Below are positions 53,610-64,000 of a stretch of DNA of 64,000 nt, in pieces (within the stretch, counting starts at the first letter, position 1; each line of letters starts with the position of its first letter). The notes beneath the pieces are model-generated. The model saw only the letters and a program-made list of their open reading frames with translations, made no database searches and had not been told where the DNA came from. A program made the position numbers and the translations under genes. The DNA lies in contig JABMLP010000001.1 in the NCBI GenBank assembly GCA_013176395.1, positions 2,232,001-2,296,000 of the forward strand, in the 5' to 3' direction. Origin of the DNA: Venturia oleaginea (lineage: Eukaryota; Ascomycota; Dothideomycetes; Venturiales; Venturiaceae).

Positions 53610-54369
53610 TGTACTGGAGGGTCGCATGAAACAGAGTTTGGTGTTTGTTTGGTCTCAGGAAACATCGCGAAGATAGGGGTAAGGATTGGGATCAGGACGA
53701 CCGACGACGTCACATGCCAAATCTCAAAATAGTGCTCAATAACTCAGTATCGATATCGATGGATTCCTAGCGGCAGCATCAAAACTTCTTTCTGCTCAAG
53801 GTTAAGGCCATCAACCTTTGGCTGGGAATCAAGGGCTGTTCTCGACTTGTAGGCTCAGTTCGCAGTATTTTCAAGAACGTAGCCCTGCACATTCGAACAT
53901 CTCAGAACGGCCTGTCGATTTGTGCCGACCCAGTTTTCAATACCTGTCACTGACTCTCATTTGCCTACAATATAACCATCCAAATCCAAATCTGGAAGGA
54001 GATTATCAAAGTCACTACCTTTAGCTGCCCTCTATCTCTCAGTAGAATCCGAATCTTTCGAGAAGTCAAAGGCAACAATTCAGCAGATCTTATCAAGAAA
54101 TTGTGCACGACTTTCACGACCTCAATCCGGCGTATTGAATTTTCGAAAGAGCAGCTAGGGACTCGTGGGAGTTAAAAAAATTGAACAGAGGATTACATGT
54201 TCGTGTGAACTGTCATCGAACCCACGATTGGAAGAGAGTAAAAGCCTGGATTCAGGACGAGAAACGTACGTGATGTCTCCTCTCCTCTCGAAGAAAATTG
54301 AAGAATTTATGTCACAGAACCATCAAAAAGACACATACGAAAATCGAATTAACATCCATCTCAGCGACC
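53610..54369. other. divergent promoter region between ROT1 and the folate gene
   Basis: 760 bp separate the two start codons. No gene or conserved RNA is recognised. Confidence 0.4.
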
Positions 54370-55261
54370 ATGTCAACAACAACAACCCGCCTCGCAAAAC
54401 GCGAACTCCGAAAACATCTCAAGAAAATCCTAGCCTCAATCCCAAATGAAAGTGTAACACAACAAAGTAAGTCTTCCTCCCCTACCCTCTGACACCGACA
54501 TAACATCCCAAGCCCATTCCATCCTAACCACCCTGCTCACTCTCCCCGAATACACCTCCGCCCGAACGATTTCAATCTACCTCTCCATGCCAACCGCCGA
54601 AGTCCAAACATCCTTCCTCGTGCGACATGCCCTCAAAAACGGGAAAAGAGTATTCATACCTTATTGTTACAAACGCTCCTTCAGCCTCCCAAACCAGCCG
54701 AGTCAAATAATGGACATGCTCGAATTAAAAGATGTGCAAGATTACCAAAGTCTTCAACTAGATTCATGGGGTATTCCCACACCCTCTGAAGATAGTCTGA
54801 GCGGGAGGAAGAATTGTTTTGGGGGTTGGGGAAAATCTGAAGGAATGGAGCCCGATAGAAGTATGGAGAATCTGAAAGTGGGAGAGGGCAGGGGAGAAGA
54901 CGAATTAGATCTGATTATCACGCCTGGGCTAGGTTTTGATAAAAATCTAGGAAGAATAGGGAGGGGCATGGGATTTTACGATTGTTTCTTTGAGAGGTGT
55001 ACGAAGTTTTCAGGGATTGGGAAGGTGCCTTGGAAGGGTGAGTTTGGAACGACTCTCTTCACTGTGTGTTACTTTGGCTTGCGGTGTGCAAGGACTTGGA
55101 GATATCGCTCTGAAAGTTTGATGGATTTTTGCTAACGACCTCCAGTCGGCCTCGCGCTGAACGAGCAGATTCTGCCAGCCGATCAAACCGTGCCTATGGA
55201 CGGGACAGATCAGCGAATCGATGCGCTGATTCTGGGAGATGGAAGTGTCCTGAGACGGTGA
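54370..55261 (+). CDS. FAU1: 5-formyltetrahydrofolate cyclo-ligase
   Basis: Three exons: 54370-54466, 54513-55037 and 55146-55261; product 245 aa. The start matches the family (TTRLAKRELRKHLKKILASI), followed by ISIYLSMPTAEVQTSFLVRH, KRVFIPYCYKR and LDSWGIPTPSE. The nucleotide/phosphate loop is DLIITPGLGFDKN and then GRIGRGMGFYD near residues 179-189. The last exon gives VGLALNEQILP, then VPMDGTDQRIDALI. The enzyme converts 5-formyl-THF to 5,10-methenyl-THF using ATP, in one-carbon metabolism. A Gly/Glu-rich insertion at about residues 130-160 is longer than in yeast. The second intron (108 nt) splits a valine codon. Confidence 0.94.
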
Positions 55262-55433
55262 CCAAGAGGGTTTTAGCCGAATTGTCGAGGTTCAAAGGGT
55301 CTTACTAGTGACCTGTCTGCCTTTACTCCAATGACCAAATCTTGTCCATCAAGTCGTGCCTTTTTTACTAGACCCTGTGTGCTAGCAAATATCCTTCCCT
55401 TTGCGCCTATGGTATATTGCCCATTTTGAAAGC

Positions 55434-55782
55434 TCAAATATCCAACATTTGAATCAACGACACGTTGTCGCCCTTGAGCAGAATCTGTCCAAGATGTCTC
55501 CTGGATTCCTCGGCGGTCTTTGTCGCGATCTTGACCTCAACTGCCTCGTCCACCACCAAGTTCATGAACTCGTCAAAACCCTTTATTACACGTTAGCTGC
55601 CAAAATCTCCAGATATGAAACTATGCATGCCATACCCGGATCTTCCCTTCTATTCTGATTCCGAGCTGTTCGAAGAGCCATATAGAGACGGGCGATCGCT
55701 GTTGGAGGAGGCGAAAGATGAAGTTGATGGGTGGGAGAAGAACTTTGCCGCGTCCACCGCCGCCGTGGTGTCTGCCAGCCAT
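55434..55782 (-). CDS. SME1: Small nuclear ribonucleoprotein SmE
   Basis: Two exons: 55782-55636 and 55580-55434, phase-0 intron of 55 nt (GTATGG to TAAAG); product 97 aa. Sequence runs [16 protein letters not shown], then [17 protein letters not shown], then after the splice [17 protein letters not shown] and the Sm2 motif [13 protein letters not shown]. This is a complete Sm fold of SmE type. SmE joins the heptameric Sm ring around U1, U2, U4 and U5 snRNAs in the spliceosome. The gene is convergent with the folate enzyme, 172 bp apart. Confidence 0.95.
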
Positions 55783-56428
55783 GGTGCGAGATGTATGTGA
55801 GGTTTAGTTGGGAATTTCCTGAGCGATGGTATTAGTAGTGTTCGTGTGCTAGTTCCATTCCCTCGAGATGGCGCTAGTCACATGTGCTCGGCGATACGAC
55901 GATGGCAATATCCTCCTCTTCAATTCAATTCCCCGTGCCGTCCTTTCTCGTGCATGTGTTATGCGACTCGATGCTTAGGGTGGTTGGTGGTCGACGTCCA
56001 AGGGTGAAAGACTGCTCTTCTTGTGCGACTATTCGGTCCAGCAAAGAAGGGAATTGTATGAACGTACCTGATTCAACTTTCAGTCACAAAAAGTGTCTCT
56101 CCGGGTAAGCAGTCGGTGAAGCGGGGATTGTCGAGGTTGAGCGCGCTGTGAGCTTTTTCTTAGTGCTATGCTAGTTCTAGATGAGGCCAGGCGGAGACCT
56201 TGGCAGGAATTTGTTAGTTGGGGAAGGCAATCAACTCGAGCAACGTGAACTTCCAAAGAGCCCCCACCCTCTCACCAACCACGTCGCAAACCTACACAGA
56301 ACCCTCCCACATAAAAACCCCCATATCTATCTCCTCCATCCATGGTTCTTCCACTGCTGTAAAAAACATCACTACTTCAACCCCTCCGCCGCCCGCTATC
56401 CTTCGGCAAACAACAAAAGACGAACAAT
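55783..56428. other. divergent promoter region between SmE and MTR10
   Basis: No gene is recognised. Frames at 55884-56108 and 56181-56502 are short and lack features; the CT/AC-rich part just before 56429 looks like a 5' leader. Confidence 0.4.
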
Positions 56429-59400
56429 ATGGCCACAAATGGTGTCGCCGCCCAGCAGGGCCTGGACAAGGTGCTAGCAGCTGTAGAGACTATGCAGGGT
56501 AACGTGGACAGGTCGGCAAAGGAGGAGGCAGTCCAGTTTTTGGACAAATTTCAAAAGACGGTGCGTTATGAGAAATGGAGAATTGGCATGGCATAGCAAT
56601 GGCTAATAGCTTCGCAGTCGGACTCTTGGAACATGTCCTTTACCATATTGCAAACGCAAGAGGGCATGAATGACCAGTCAAAGATGTTCGCAGCTACGAC
56701 GCTGAAGGGAAAGGTAGGAAACTAAGACATAGATGTATGAATACAGCCTAACGAATCTAGATCGTTTACGACCTTCACCAACTCCCGCAGGAAGCTATTC
56801 TACAGCTCCAAGGATCAGTCCTCGCTCTGTTGAAGCAATACCGGGCCGGCCCAAAGCCAATACGGACACAGCTGTGCATATGTGTGGCGCAACTTGCTAT
56901 CCAGATAATGACATGGAAGAATGTGCTGGGCGATGTTATGGCGACAACTGGCAGCGACGAAGCTGGGATCGCATGTCTCCTCGAGTTCCTCAAGATTCTT
57001 CCTGAAGAAGTCACCGAAGGACGCAAATTCAACCTCTCTGTACGTTGCTCGCCCTCGCCCGGTCGGCCCGCCGACATCGCTTTTGGGAGTCAGCCGGCAG
57101 CTTTTCCACTTTCGATTCAAGTCTAATCCGTTTTGCAAATACTAGGAAGATGAGTTGTATGTCAGGACCAAAGAACTTTTGGCCGACAACGCGAAGCAGG
57201 TGATCACGCTCCTGTCTCAGTATGGCGTTTCTTCAGGTACGTTCGTCGATTCTATGTGATCTCAAGTTTAACTATTTCTTAGTCGAGGCTGCCCAAAATC
57301 CCCAAGTCATGGATTGTTTACAATCGTGGACTCGAGAAGTTCCTGTTGCAGATATCCTAGCATCACCTATCTTCCAGGTTCTTATCCATGCGCTTGATGC
57401 CCCCGAGTCCTTCGAAGCGGCTGTTGATTGCCTCTGCACAATGATCCGGGAAACGAGGGACGTCGACGAGAATCTACACGTCATCCAACAATTATCCACA
57501 CACGTCATGAACTTGCGGCCCAGAATCGCAAAGGCTGCAGAAGAGGAGGACAATGAACTTTTCAATGGTGTGGCCCGAATTTTTGCGGAGGCAGGCGATA
57601 GCTGGGTGTTGTTGATCGCGAGACAGCCAGCGCAACTCAAATCGCTGGTGGAAGCTATTCTGGAGACAGCAGCGCTTGACAGGGAGAAGGAGTCCATCCG
57701 CCACACCTTCAATTTCTGGTATGAGCTCAAACAATACCTCACACTTCAGAAGTACGAAACAGCTCGAGCGCAATTGTCAGACGTCTACTCCAGACTAGTG
57801 GACGTCATGATCAAGCAACTCGAGTTTCCCACTCCAGAGAATGGAAACGAAGATCTCTTTGAGGGAGACCGAGAAGCTGAAGACAAATTCCGAGAATTCC
57901 GGCATCAAATGGGAGACGTTCTCAAGGACTGCTGTGAAGTGCTCGGGGCTACCGAGTGCTTGAAGAAGCCTGCGCATTTGATTGAAACCTGGGTCAAGAT
58001 TCATGGGCCCCAAGTACATGGCAATGTTGTTCCTCACTGGCAAAAGCTTGAGGCGCCACTGTTCAGTCTTCGAGCTATGGGTCGCGAAGTGCCTCCAACT
58101 GAGAATGTTATGCTTCCAGCTCTCATCCCACTACTACTCCAAATCCCCGATCACGAGAAATTGCGGTTCCAGGCTGTCATGGTGCTCGGACGCTACACTG
58201 AATGGACTGCCAAACACCCTGAGACGCTCGAATCTCAGCTCAGCTTCATCATTGCTGCGTTTAACCATCCCTCTAAAGAAATTCTTCAGGCTGCTGCAAT
58301 GTCCTTTAAGTTCTTCTGTACTGATTGCGCGGACCTGCTGAAAGACCAAGCTCCTCAGCTGCAGCAATTCTACGCATCAGTGATCGACAAACTAACTGTG
58401 GCCAGCCAGGAAGAAATCACCGAAGGAGTCGCCGCCGTCCTCGCTAAACAACCAGTATCTCAGCTGTATGACGCAATGAAAGCTTACTGCAATCCACTTA
58501 TCGAGCGCATCGTTGCTCTCGGACACGTCGCAACAGAGAAAGATCAGAAGCTCGATCTCTGCGACAAGATCGGACTCCTCACCATCTTCATCCAATGGGT
58601 TCAACCTTACATCGAGCCTCCAAACGATCATCCCGCAGTCAATTACTGCCAGGAAATTTTCCCATACCTCTCTGAACTCGCTATCAAATTCAACAACTTT
58701 ACACCCATCCTTGAGCGCGTCTGTCGATGCTGGCGGTACATGGTCATGTCCTATCGAGCGTCTATTGCACCTTTGGTTCCCCAGCTAGCAGAGAAGCTGA
58801 GCGAAGGGTTTGCAACATCGAAACAGGGATGCTTCCTTTGGGCCACCGACTCCATCGTCCGCGAATTCTATGATAGTGCCGAAGGCGTTGATCCGGGCTA
58901 TCCTGCTGCTGTTTATGCTTTCTACGAGCAGCAGGCGACAACTTTCTTGCGCGCGCTGAACGACGTGCCGCCGGAAGAACTCCCTGATCTAATCGAAGAC
59001 TTCTTCCGCCTCTCACAGGATATCCTCCTTTACCACTCCCACAAAGCTATTCCATCGGCCATCATGTCGAGCATCCTGAATGCTGCTTCAAGTGTCCTCG
59101 TCGTCCTGAAAGAAGAGCCGCTGATGGCCACCTTGCATTTCCTCCGTGATTTTCTTGGGTATGGCGGACAGGACTCACCGTATTCCTCTTTTGACCAACA
59201 ACATCGCATCAATCCACCGCAAATCAGAGATAGTGTCAAGAGACTGGTTTTGGAGAATGGCGAAGCATTAACACAGAGATTGCTCTCTGGAATGATGTTC
59301 TCCTTCCCTCAAGACTGCTATCCGGATGCTAGCGGCGTTATCCTTGGACTTTTTCAACTATTGCCACAGGAGACCGCTGGATGGGTGAGCGCGACACTGA

Positions 59401-59652
59401 AAATGGTCCCACAAGGAACTTTGGCGGGTGGTGAGGAAGATAAAGTGTTGAGAAGCATTAACCAGTGAGCCATTGTATTGAAGCTGACAGAGGCCACCAA
59501 GCTAACCTAGTCACAGACGCATCGAGAGCGGCGAGGTCCGTCAAATCCGCACAATACTGCAAGATTTCACCAACTCTTACCGACGGAGAAACGTCGCACC
59601 ACGTGATGGACTCGGAAGACTGGAAGCCACGAGATTTAGGTTCGCTGGTTGA
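56429..59652 (+). CDS. MTR10: Karyopherin MTR10 / transportin-3 type nuclear import receptor
   Basis: Six exons: 56429-56560, 56618-56713, 56761-57039, 57146-57236, 57283-59464 and 59517-59652; product 971 aa, close to yeast Mtr10. Every join keeps frame. The importin-beta N-terminal repeat is clear (KEEAVQFLDKFQKTSDSWNM, MFAATTLKGKIVYDLHQLP), followed by the exportin-1-like domain (RTQLCICVAQLAIQIMTWKN, CLLEFLKILPEEV) and HEAT repeats to the end. The C-terminus IRTILQDFTNSYRRRNVAP, then GLGRLEATRFRFAG, is diagnostic of this subfamily. Mtr10/TNPO3 imports SR-type mRNA-binding proteins into the nucleus and affects tRNA traffic in yeast. No irregularity is seen. Confidence 0.96.
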
Positions 59653-60145
59653 ACGTGCTGATTTAGTGTACTCGAACACTGATGGGATAAGAATTAAGAA
59701 GAGCGAGGAATGAGTGAGGAATGAGCGAAAGATGTACATTTTTATGAGCGGATACGGAGGCGGATCATTGGAATTGGAATTATGGGCGGGATACTACTCG
59801 AATTGTTTGCCAAGTATAGGGTGGCAAACAGGTATCTCAAGGAAAAGTCAAAGTGTATACCAGTATCATACGTTTGTATGTACTTGCAGGCATGGCGGTG
59901 AGGAAATAGATAGTGTTGCGCGACATTCAGACCTGGTCAGTGAGCATTGGGAGAGGTCTCGTGGTGTGTGTGAGATGTGGTTGCTGGTACTGGTGTTTGG
60001 GCTGTCGGTGAGTTTCGTGCACTGGATATGTTTTTGGCTGACCTGACGACCTGTAAGATCAGATTCTTGGAATATTCTTGCCCATGAATCAAGCTTATCG
60101 GTTCGTCAATACGAAATAGTGGCCAAATTCGAAAACCAGGCACTA
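59653..60145. other. 3' flank of MTR10
   Basis: No gene is recognised; a hydrophobic plus-strand frame at 59714-60046 has no motif or splice support. Confidence 0.4.
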
Positions 60146-60923
60146 CTAAACGGGCAATTCTTTGAGATGATTCGCCAAATCCAAGTCTTCGTCTAAAAAT
60201 TTCTGGCACGTCGAAAGGAATATCGCTGGGAAATTATCGACTTCAATATCGAATTGATGGTCTCTAACTTGAACGGTGCCTTCGCTGGGGAAGCACTGAA
60301 TAAAAGACTTCAATGTGCAGCTTCCATGGACCTCTGAAATTGTGCGCCCGTGAAAGGAGTAGGCTGCAATACGTGAGTAAATTTTAAGCACCCCCAAATG
60401 ACTCATTTTGTACGGTCCGCCACTTAGCACTCTAAGTCTACCGCTGTGGTAAGTATGTATCGGTCTCACTAGATGTCTGCCAGTTTCAAAGACAGATATC
60501 TCTAGATGACTTTTCCTTTCGACCCTGAGATGCGAATGAGGGAGTTTGGTTCCGTTGGTTACGTAACGGTGGCTCACAACACGATTTGAGTTAAGGTCAT
60601 TCAGTCTTCCCTGCTTGCGTGAAACTTGAGGAACGCAGCCATGAGAGGAGTGCCTCCCCAAACGACCGTTACCTTTTGATGTCGATGATTTGCTGGAAAT
60701 TTCGATCGAAGATATCGCCAGAAAATCTATCGATATCGACCTCGAAATGCGGTTGCGCAACTCGCCTCAGCCATTTCGCGGGAGGGTGATGGACTGACTC
60801 GACCTGGATGCTCTTCGTCCTTTCTTGCTCGCTTTGGCGGCTGTGCCCGCTTTGAAGCATTGGTTCACAGCGGCGGGGGTCTTCCTCGCTTTGACGCGTA
60901 CCATATAACATCACCTCCGCCAT
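60146..60923 (-). CDS. doubtful gene model, unknown
   Basis: Two overlapping minus-strand frames, 60923-60669 (84 codons, starting MAEVMLYGTRQSEEDPRRC) and 60760-60146 (204 codons, ending LDEDLDLANHLKELPV), could be exons of one gene. However, the obvious donor (AAAAG|GTAACG near 60675) and acceptor (GCAAGCAG near 60605) do not join them in frame. Composition is protein-like (DHQFDIEVDNFPAIFL) but no family is recognised. Repeated CAAAGCGAG motifs in the first frame are noted separately. Confidence 0.25.
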
Positions 60924-61026
60924 CTTTTATTCTCTTCTCATCCTCGTCCCTTGTCATATCATAGTAATCGAAAACCTTCTTTCTCGAAAGCTGCTCGCAT
61001 TGCAGCGCCCTTCGCCAGATTCCACC

Positions 61027-61962
61027 ATGTCCACCGACAAACTCGCAGCCAAAATCGCAGCCATGTCCACTTCCACTGTAAAGACCGAGACCAAGACCTC
61101 AGCTGAGCAACAAGATTGCACTTCACCGGATCCCGCCATCGCCATCACAGAACCCTTACACTTCTTCGATCTCCCATCCGAAATCCGAAACATGGTATAC
61201 ACCACCCTCCTTTCCCTCGAAACGTCGACAGATTTCACCACAACGGACATCAATCAAGTGCGCGGTACTGTTCCGATCATGCCACCTCCTGAAAGAGTTG
61301 TCAGTAGGCGCTTTGGAGAAGAGCTGGAGTATATGCATAGGATGGCGATGACATGCTTGAATACCTATCGTTCGAATACCTCTCCGGCCCTGGATTCCTC
61401 GGGCCCCGATTCCTCCTCTTCGTCCCCATGCCGTCAACGTCGATTCCCAAAACTCATAAACCTAGAATTGGAAATCGAGAATCCCCTCGAATGGATCAGT
61501 GCGCACGAAAGGATTCAATGGGCGGACAGTGATCAATACCCACTCTTCACGACGATTCCAAAGGTTTGCAAAGAAGAGATGGAGGTTTTGCGCTTGGAAT
61601 GCATTCTGAAGCCGAATCTGCACCTTGTTCCTGGCAATGGAACGGGGGAAGAGATGAAGGTACTATTGGATGAATGGATTGCTGACCTCGCGAGATGGAT
61701 CGGGGGCTTACTTGAGGGCGCGGGTAGATTGGAGGGTGTGGAGTTGAGACTCGTTGTTGATGATGCTGTCGAGGATCTGGAACGCCATTTGGACGTCTTT
61801 CTGGATCTGCCGTGTGTTTGGAGAGTGGAGATGGCTTATGAGTGTTGGCTTGGGGGTCGCATACTCCATCAATGCGCGGAGACGTGGCCGTTTCTTAGGT
61901 CTGTGGTGGCGGTGAGGGCGGAGGGGGTTGGCGAGTGGGTCCTTGATAGGGCCGTTTATTGA
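61027..61962 (+). CDS. F-box-like fungal protein of unknown function
   Basis: Single exon. I chose ATG 61027 (context CCACCATGTCC) over the open-frame start at 61000; product 311 aa. After a Ser/Thr-rich N-terminus, LHFFDLPSEIRNMVYTTLL (about residues 43-61) matches the short LPxEIRNxIY motif that opens a very large group of fungal proteins related to F-box or 2EXR domains. The rest contains FPKLINLELEIENP and several Leu/Val-rich strands, as in those proteins. The motif in other families mediates protein binding; function here is unknown. No transmembrane segment is evident. Confidence 0.72.
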   Translation: MSTDKLAAKIAAMSTSTVKTETKTSAEQQDCTSPDPAIAITEPLHFFDLPSEIRNMVYTTLLSLETSTDFTTTDINQVRGTVPIMPPPERVVSRRFGEELEYMHRMAMTCLNTYRSNTSPALDSSGPDSSSSSPCRQRRFPKLINLELEIENPLEWISAHERIQWADSDQYPLFTTIPKVCKEEMEVLRLECILKPNLHLVPGNGTGEEMKVLLDEWIADLARWIGGLLEGAGRLEGVELRLVVDDAVEDLERHLDVFLDLPCVWRVEMAYECWLGGRILHQCAETWPFLRSVVAVRAEGVGEWVLDRAVY

Positions 61963-62664
61963 TTGGGCTAGACGTGGAAACGTTGGGTTCTTTCTACCTA
62001 GGTGGTTGGTGATGGCTGTGTATCTCTCCCATCTCGCCATGGATGTTGATGGGATTTCTCTGGCGATCTTGTATCAGAGGATTAGACGCGTTGTATGGCC
62101 TTGATACCCTGTCACGTGGACCCCTTTTGTGCTTCTTTCCCTTTAATTATTGAAGTTTTTATCGTGGAAATACTCGCTTCTTATAAGTTACCTTTGTCTT
62201 GGTCTTTTTACTGATACCTTCTTCTTCTTTTCGCTCTCGTTCTGTACTAAGCTCTTTATCCTCGTGCGACTTTACTCTCTGCACGTCACTTCCGATGGTA
62301 CCAATCGCGACAGCGAAGACGCACAGATGGCACGACTCAAGCTCGGAATTTTATCAACTGTACACGGTGGATTATGGATTATATGATAGAGGACTAGATT
62401 ATGAAAGTCTCGAGGCGTTTTAGATACGTTTTGGTGAGATGGTTTTTTTGCTATCTGGGATAGTGGTTGCTGGTTATTGGTGGGGGGGTTTTTTTTTTTT
62501 TTTTTTTGATAACTTGGAGTTAGTTAGGGAATTGGGGAAGCTATAGGAGTGAGAAAACTCCCTCCTTGGCTCTTGTATATAAAAATTCCGACTCTAGCGT
62601 ATACACCAACGACACTTAGCAAATCACGAATCACCTCAACAACAATTCCATGCAATCCAATCAT
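61963..62664. other. intergenic, homopolymer tracts
   Basis: A run of seven G followed by 19 T lies at 62482-62507. No gene is recognised; this is the 3' flank of two convergent genes. Confidence 0.45.
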
Positions 62665-64000
62665 TCAACCATCCATCACAAAGTCTCCCCCCCTCCCCCC
62701 AAAAGATATATACTCCACAATCCCCACATAAAACTCCTCCCTCCCACCCCCACCCCACTCCCACCTCAACGCCCCAAGCCCGGCACCCCGCATCTGCAAA
62801 GACATACAAGCCCATCTCTCAACCCCACCCCCACCACAAGTCCGCACAACCGTCTCAAACACGCCCTCCCCCCTCCCCATCGACTCAGCACATTCCGCGT
62901 CTCCCGGCACGCGATCAGCAGCAAACGAACGGTTAAACGGTCGCGTCTGGAAAACAAACGACGTCGTGAATTCATCCAGGTTCCTGTTCGTGTAGATGCC
63001 GCCGGTGAACGGTTGGTTTGTTGTGAGGGTTGTGCCGGCGATGATGATCAGGGCTTGTTTGTGGCTTCGTGTGGAGGCGGGGAGGTGCGAGAGGAAGGGT
63101 TCGAAGTTGGATAGGGGGCCGGCGTATTCTAGTTTGTGGGTTGCGAGGGAGAGGGCGGTTAGGGGCGGGGTTGTGTAGAGGGAGGTTGAGCGTGTTGAGA
63201 TTAGGATTTGGGCTAGGAGGGGGAGGGTTAGGAGGGTGCCTTGGGGGAGGGTTAGGTGGTGTGAGATGAATGCGTTTGGTTTTTGGGTTGTTGGGTTTGT
63301 GTTTAGGCATGTGTTTGGGTCGGGGGATGTGAATGGTTTGAGGAGGGGGCCGAGGGATTCGGAGGCGCGTGGCTGGGTGGTTTCGTAAGTATGTTCTTAG
63401 TAAGGGAGAGAAGGAGGGTGACCTACGATGGTGGCGAACATCCTGTCAAACTCGGGCCATCGTACGTAGCCTCGAGGTGTTGAAGGATCAATCCCACCAG
63501 ACGCTATGACTACTTCAATCACCCCTCTCCAATCCAATCCTTTCACAGACGGCGTCTCGAGATCGATCCCAAACTGCCACAGCTTGACCAATAATAGCCT
63601 CTTCAACAACTGCCATATCTTCTCCACCCTAACCATCCCCCAAGGGACCGACCGAGAAGACCGGAAAGCAGTCCGACACGGAATCAAAGGGCCGTGATAC
63701 ATAAGACAAGGATTCGGCCCCTCCCACCGATACGCCTCGAACAGTTTAATCACATCGATCAAATCCTCATCTTCCTCTTCCGTCCTCGACGCCATCGTTT
63801 CGTCCCCTGGCGTCAACGGTTCCTTCACATCTTCCTGCAGCGCAATAAAGATGATGCGTCTACGTTTCCGACCTGCCGTGCCGCTGAATTTGCAACCAGA
63901 AGCTATGGGTGTTGTTCCTGTCAGCCGTCCGGAAAGAGCCAGGAGTCCGCATTTGAAGGTGAGGAAGTCTAGTCGTGGATGTTGACCCTGAGGTGGATTG
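62665..64000 (-). CDS. Unknown protein, 5' end beyond the window
   Basis: Two exons: 64000-63427 and 63372-62665, joined by a 54-nt phase-0 intron (GTAGGT to CCCAG). The frame is open to the window edge, so at least 426 residues are encoded here and the start is missing. The visible N-terminal part reads LDFLTFKCGLLALSGRLTG and RKRRRIIFIALQEDVKEPL; the middle has DLIDVIKLFEAYRWEGP and RGYVRWPEFDRMFATI. The second exon includes LEYAGPLSNFEPFLSHLP, ALIIIAGTTLTTNQPFTGG and SFVFQTRPFNRSFAADR, and ends EYISFGGRGGDFVMDG. Strong C-richness on the coding strand of exon 2 is notable. I do not recognise a family. Confidence 0.7.

Noticed and set aside
1..64000. CRISPR arrays or bacterial-type operons
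   Set aside because: The sequence is fungal; repeats found are minisatellite, tandem or transposon-derived, and genes are monocistronic with introns.

Overview
This is nuclear DNA of a filamentous ascomycete (Pezizomycotina). The evidence is short GT-AG introns of about 45-65 nt, single-copy eukaryotic genes whose exons join in frame (Aurora kinase, TIP41, ATP23, MTR10, SmE, ROT1), fungal-only families (cutinase, HET, RTA1, Zn2Cys6), and fungal transposon families (Fot1/pogo, Tad1-like LINE, Ty3/gypsy chromovirus). The class cannot be fixed from the sequence alone. Splice sites below were placed by eye from GT/AG signals, reading frame and family similarity.

The window has two gene-dense flanks around a transposon-rich core. 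Left flank (1-11.4 kb): a decayed C2H2 zinc-finger gene, then TIP41 and Aurora kinase as a divergent pair, ATP23 and glutamate 5-kinase as a second divergent pair, an O-methyltransferase and a small single-pass membrane protein. Right flank (52.6-64 kb): ROT1, 5-formyltetrahydrofolate cyclo-ligase, SmE, the karyopherin MTR10, an F-box-like protein and a 5'-truncated unknown gene. All of the recognised genes here are housekeeping genes.

The core (about 11.4-52.2 kb) has few intact genes: a 12-cysteine secreted protein, tRNA-Gln(CUG), a small probable mitochondrial membrane protein, a secreted protein of unknown function and a cutinase. The rest is mobile elements and broken genes. A deleted Fot1/pogo element lies at 14.8-16.1 kb. 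An RTA1-like gene is split by about 1.5 kb of foreign DNA carrying a 9-bp minisatellite (18.3-20.8 kb). A degenerate LINE (24.2-29.5 kb) sits at the first codon of a decayed Zn2Cys6 regulator. A GNAT gene has lost its cofactor site (30 kb), and a HET gene has stops and a frameshift (32.5-34.1 kb). A 1.6-kb element has LINE-like ends (34.6-36.2 kb). A complete gypsy chromovirus with apparently identical LTRs lies at 40.0-45.5 kb, followed by a 706-bp pogo deletion derivative, a 274-bp MITE-like element and a GFA-family pseudogene.

No wholly new system is evident. The most informative signals are the nested, target-site-bracketed insertions and the deletion derivatives. They show how this compartment has grown and how secreted-protein and regulatory genes sit inside it.
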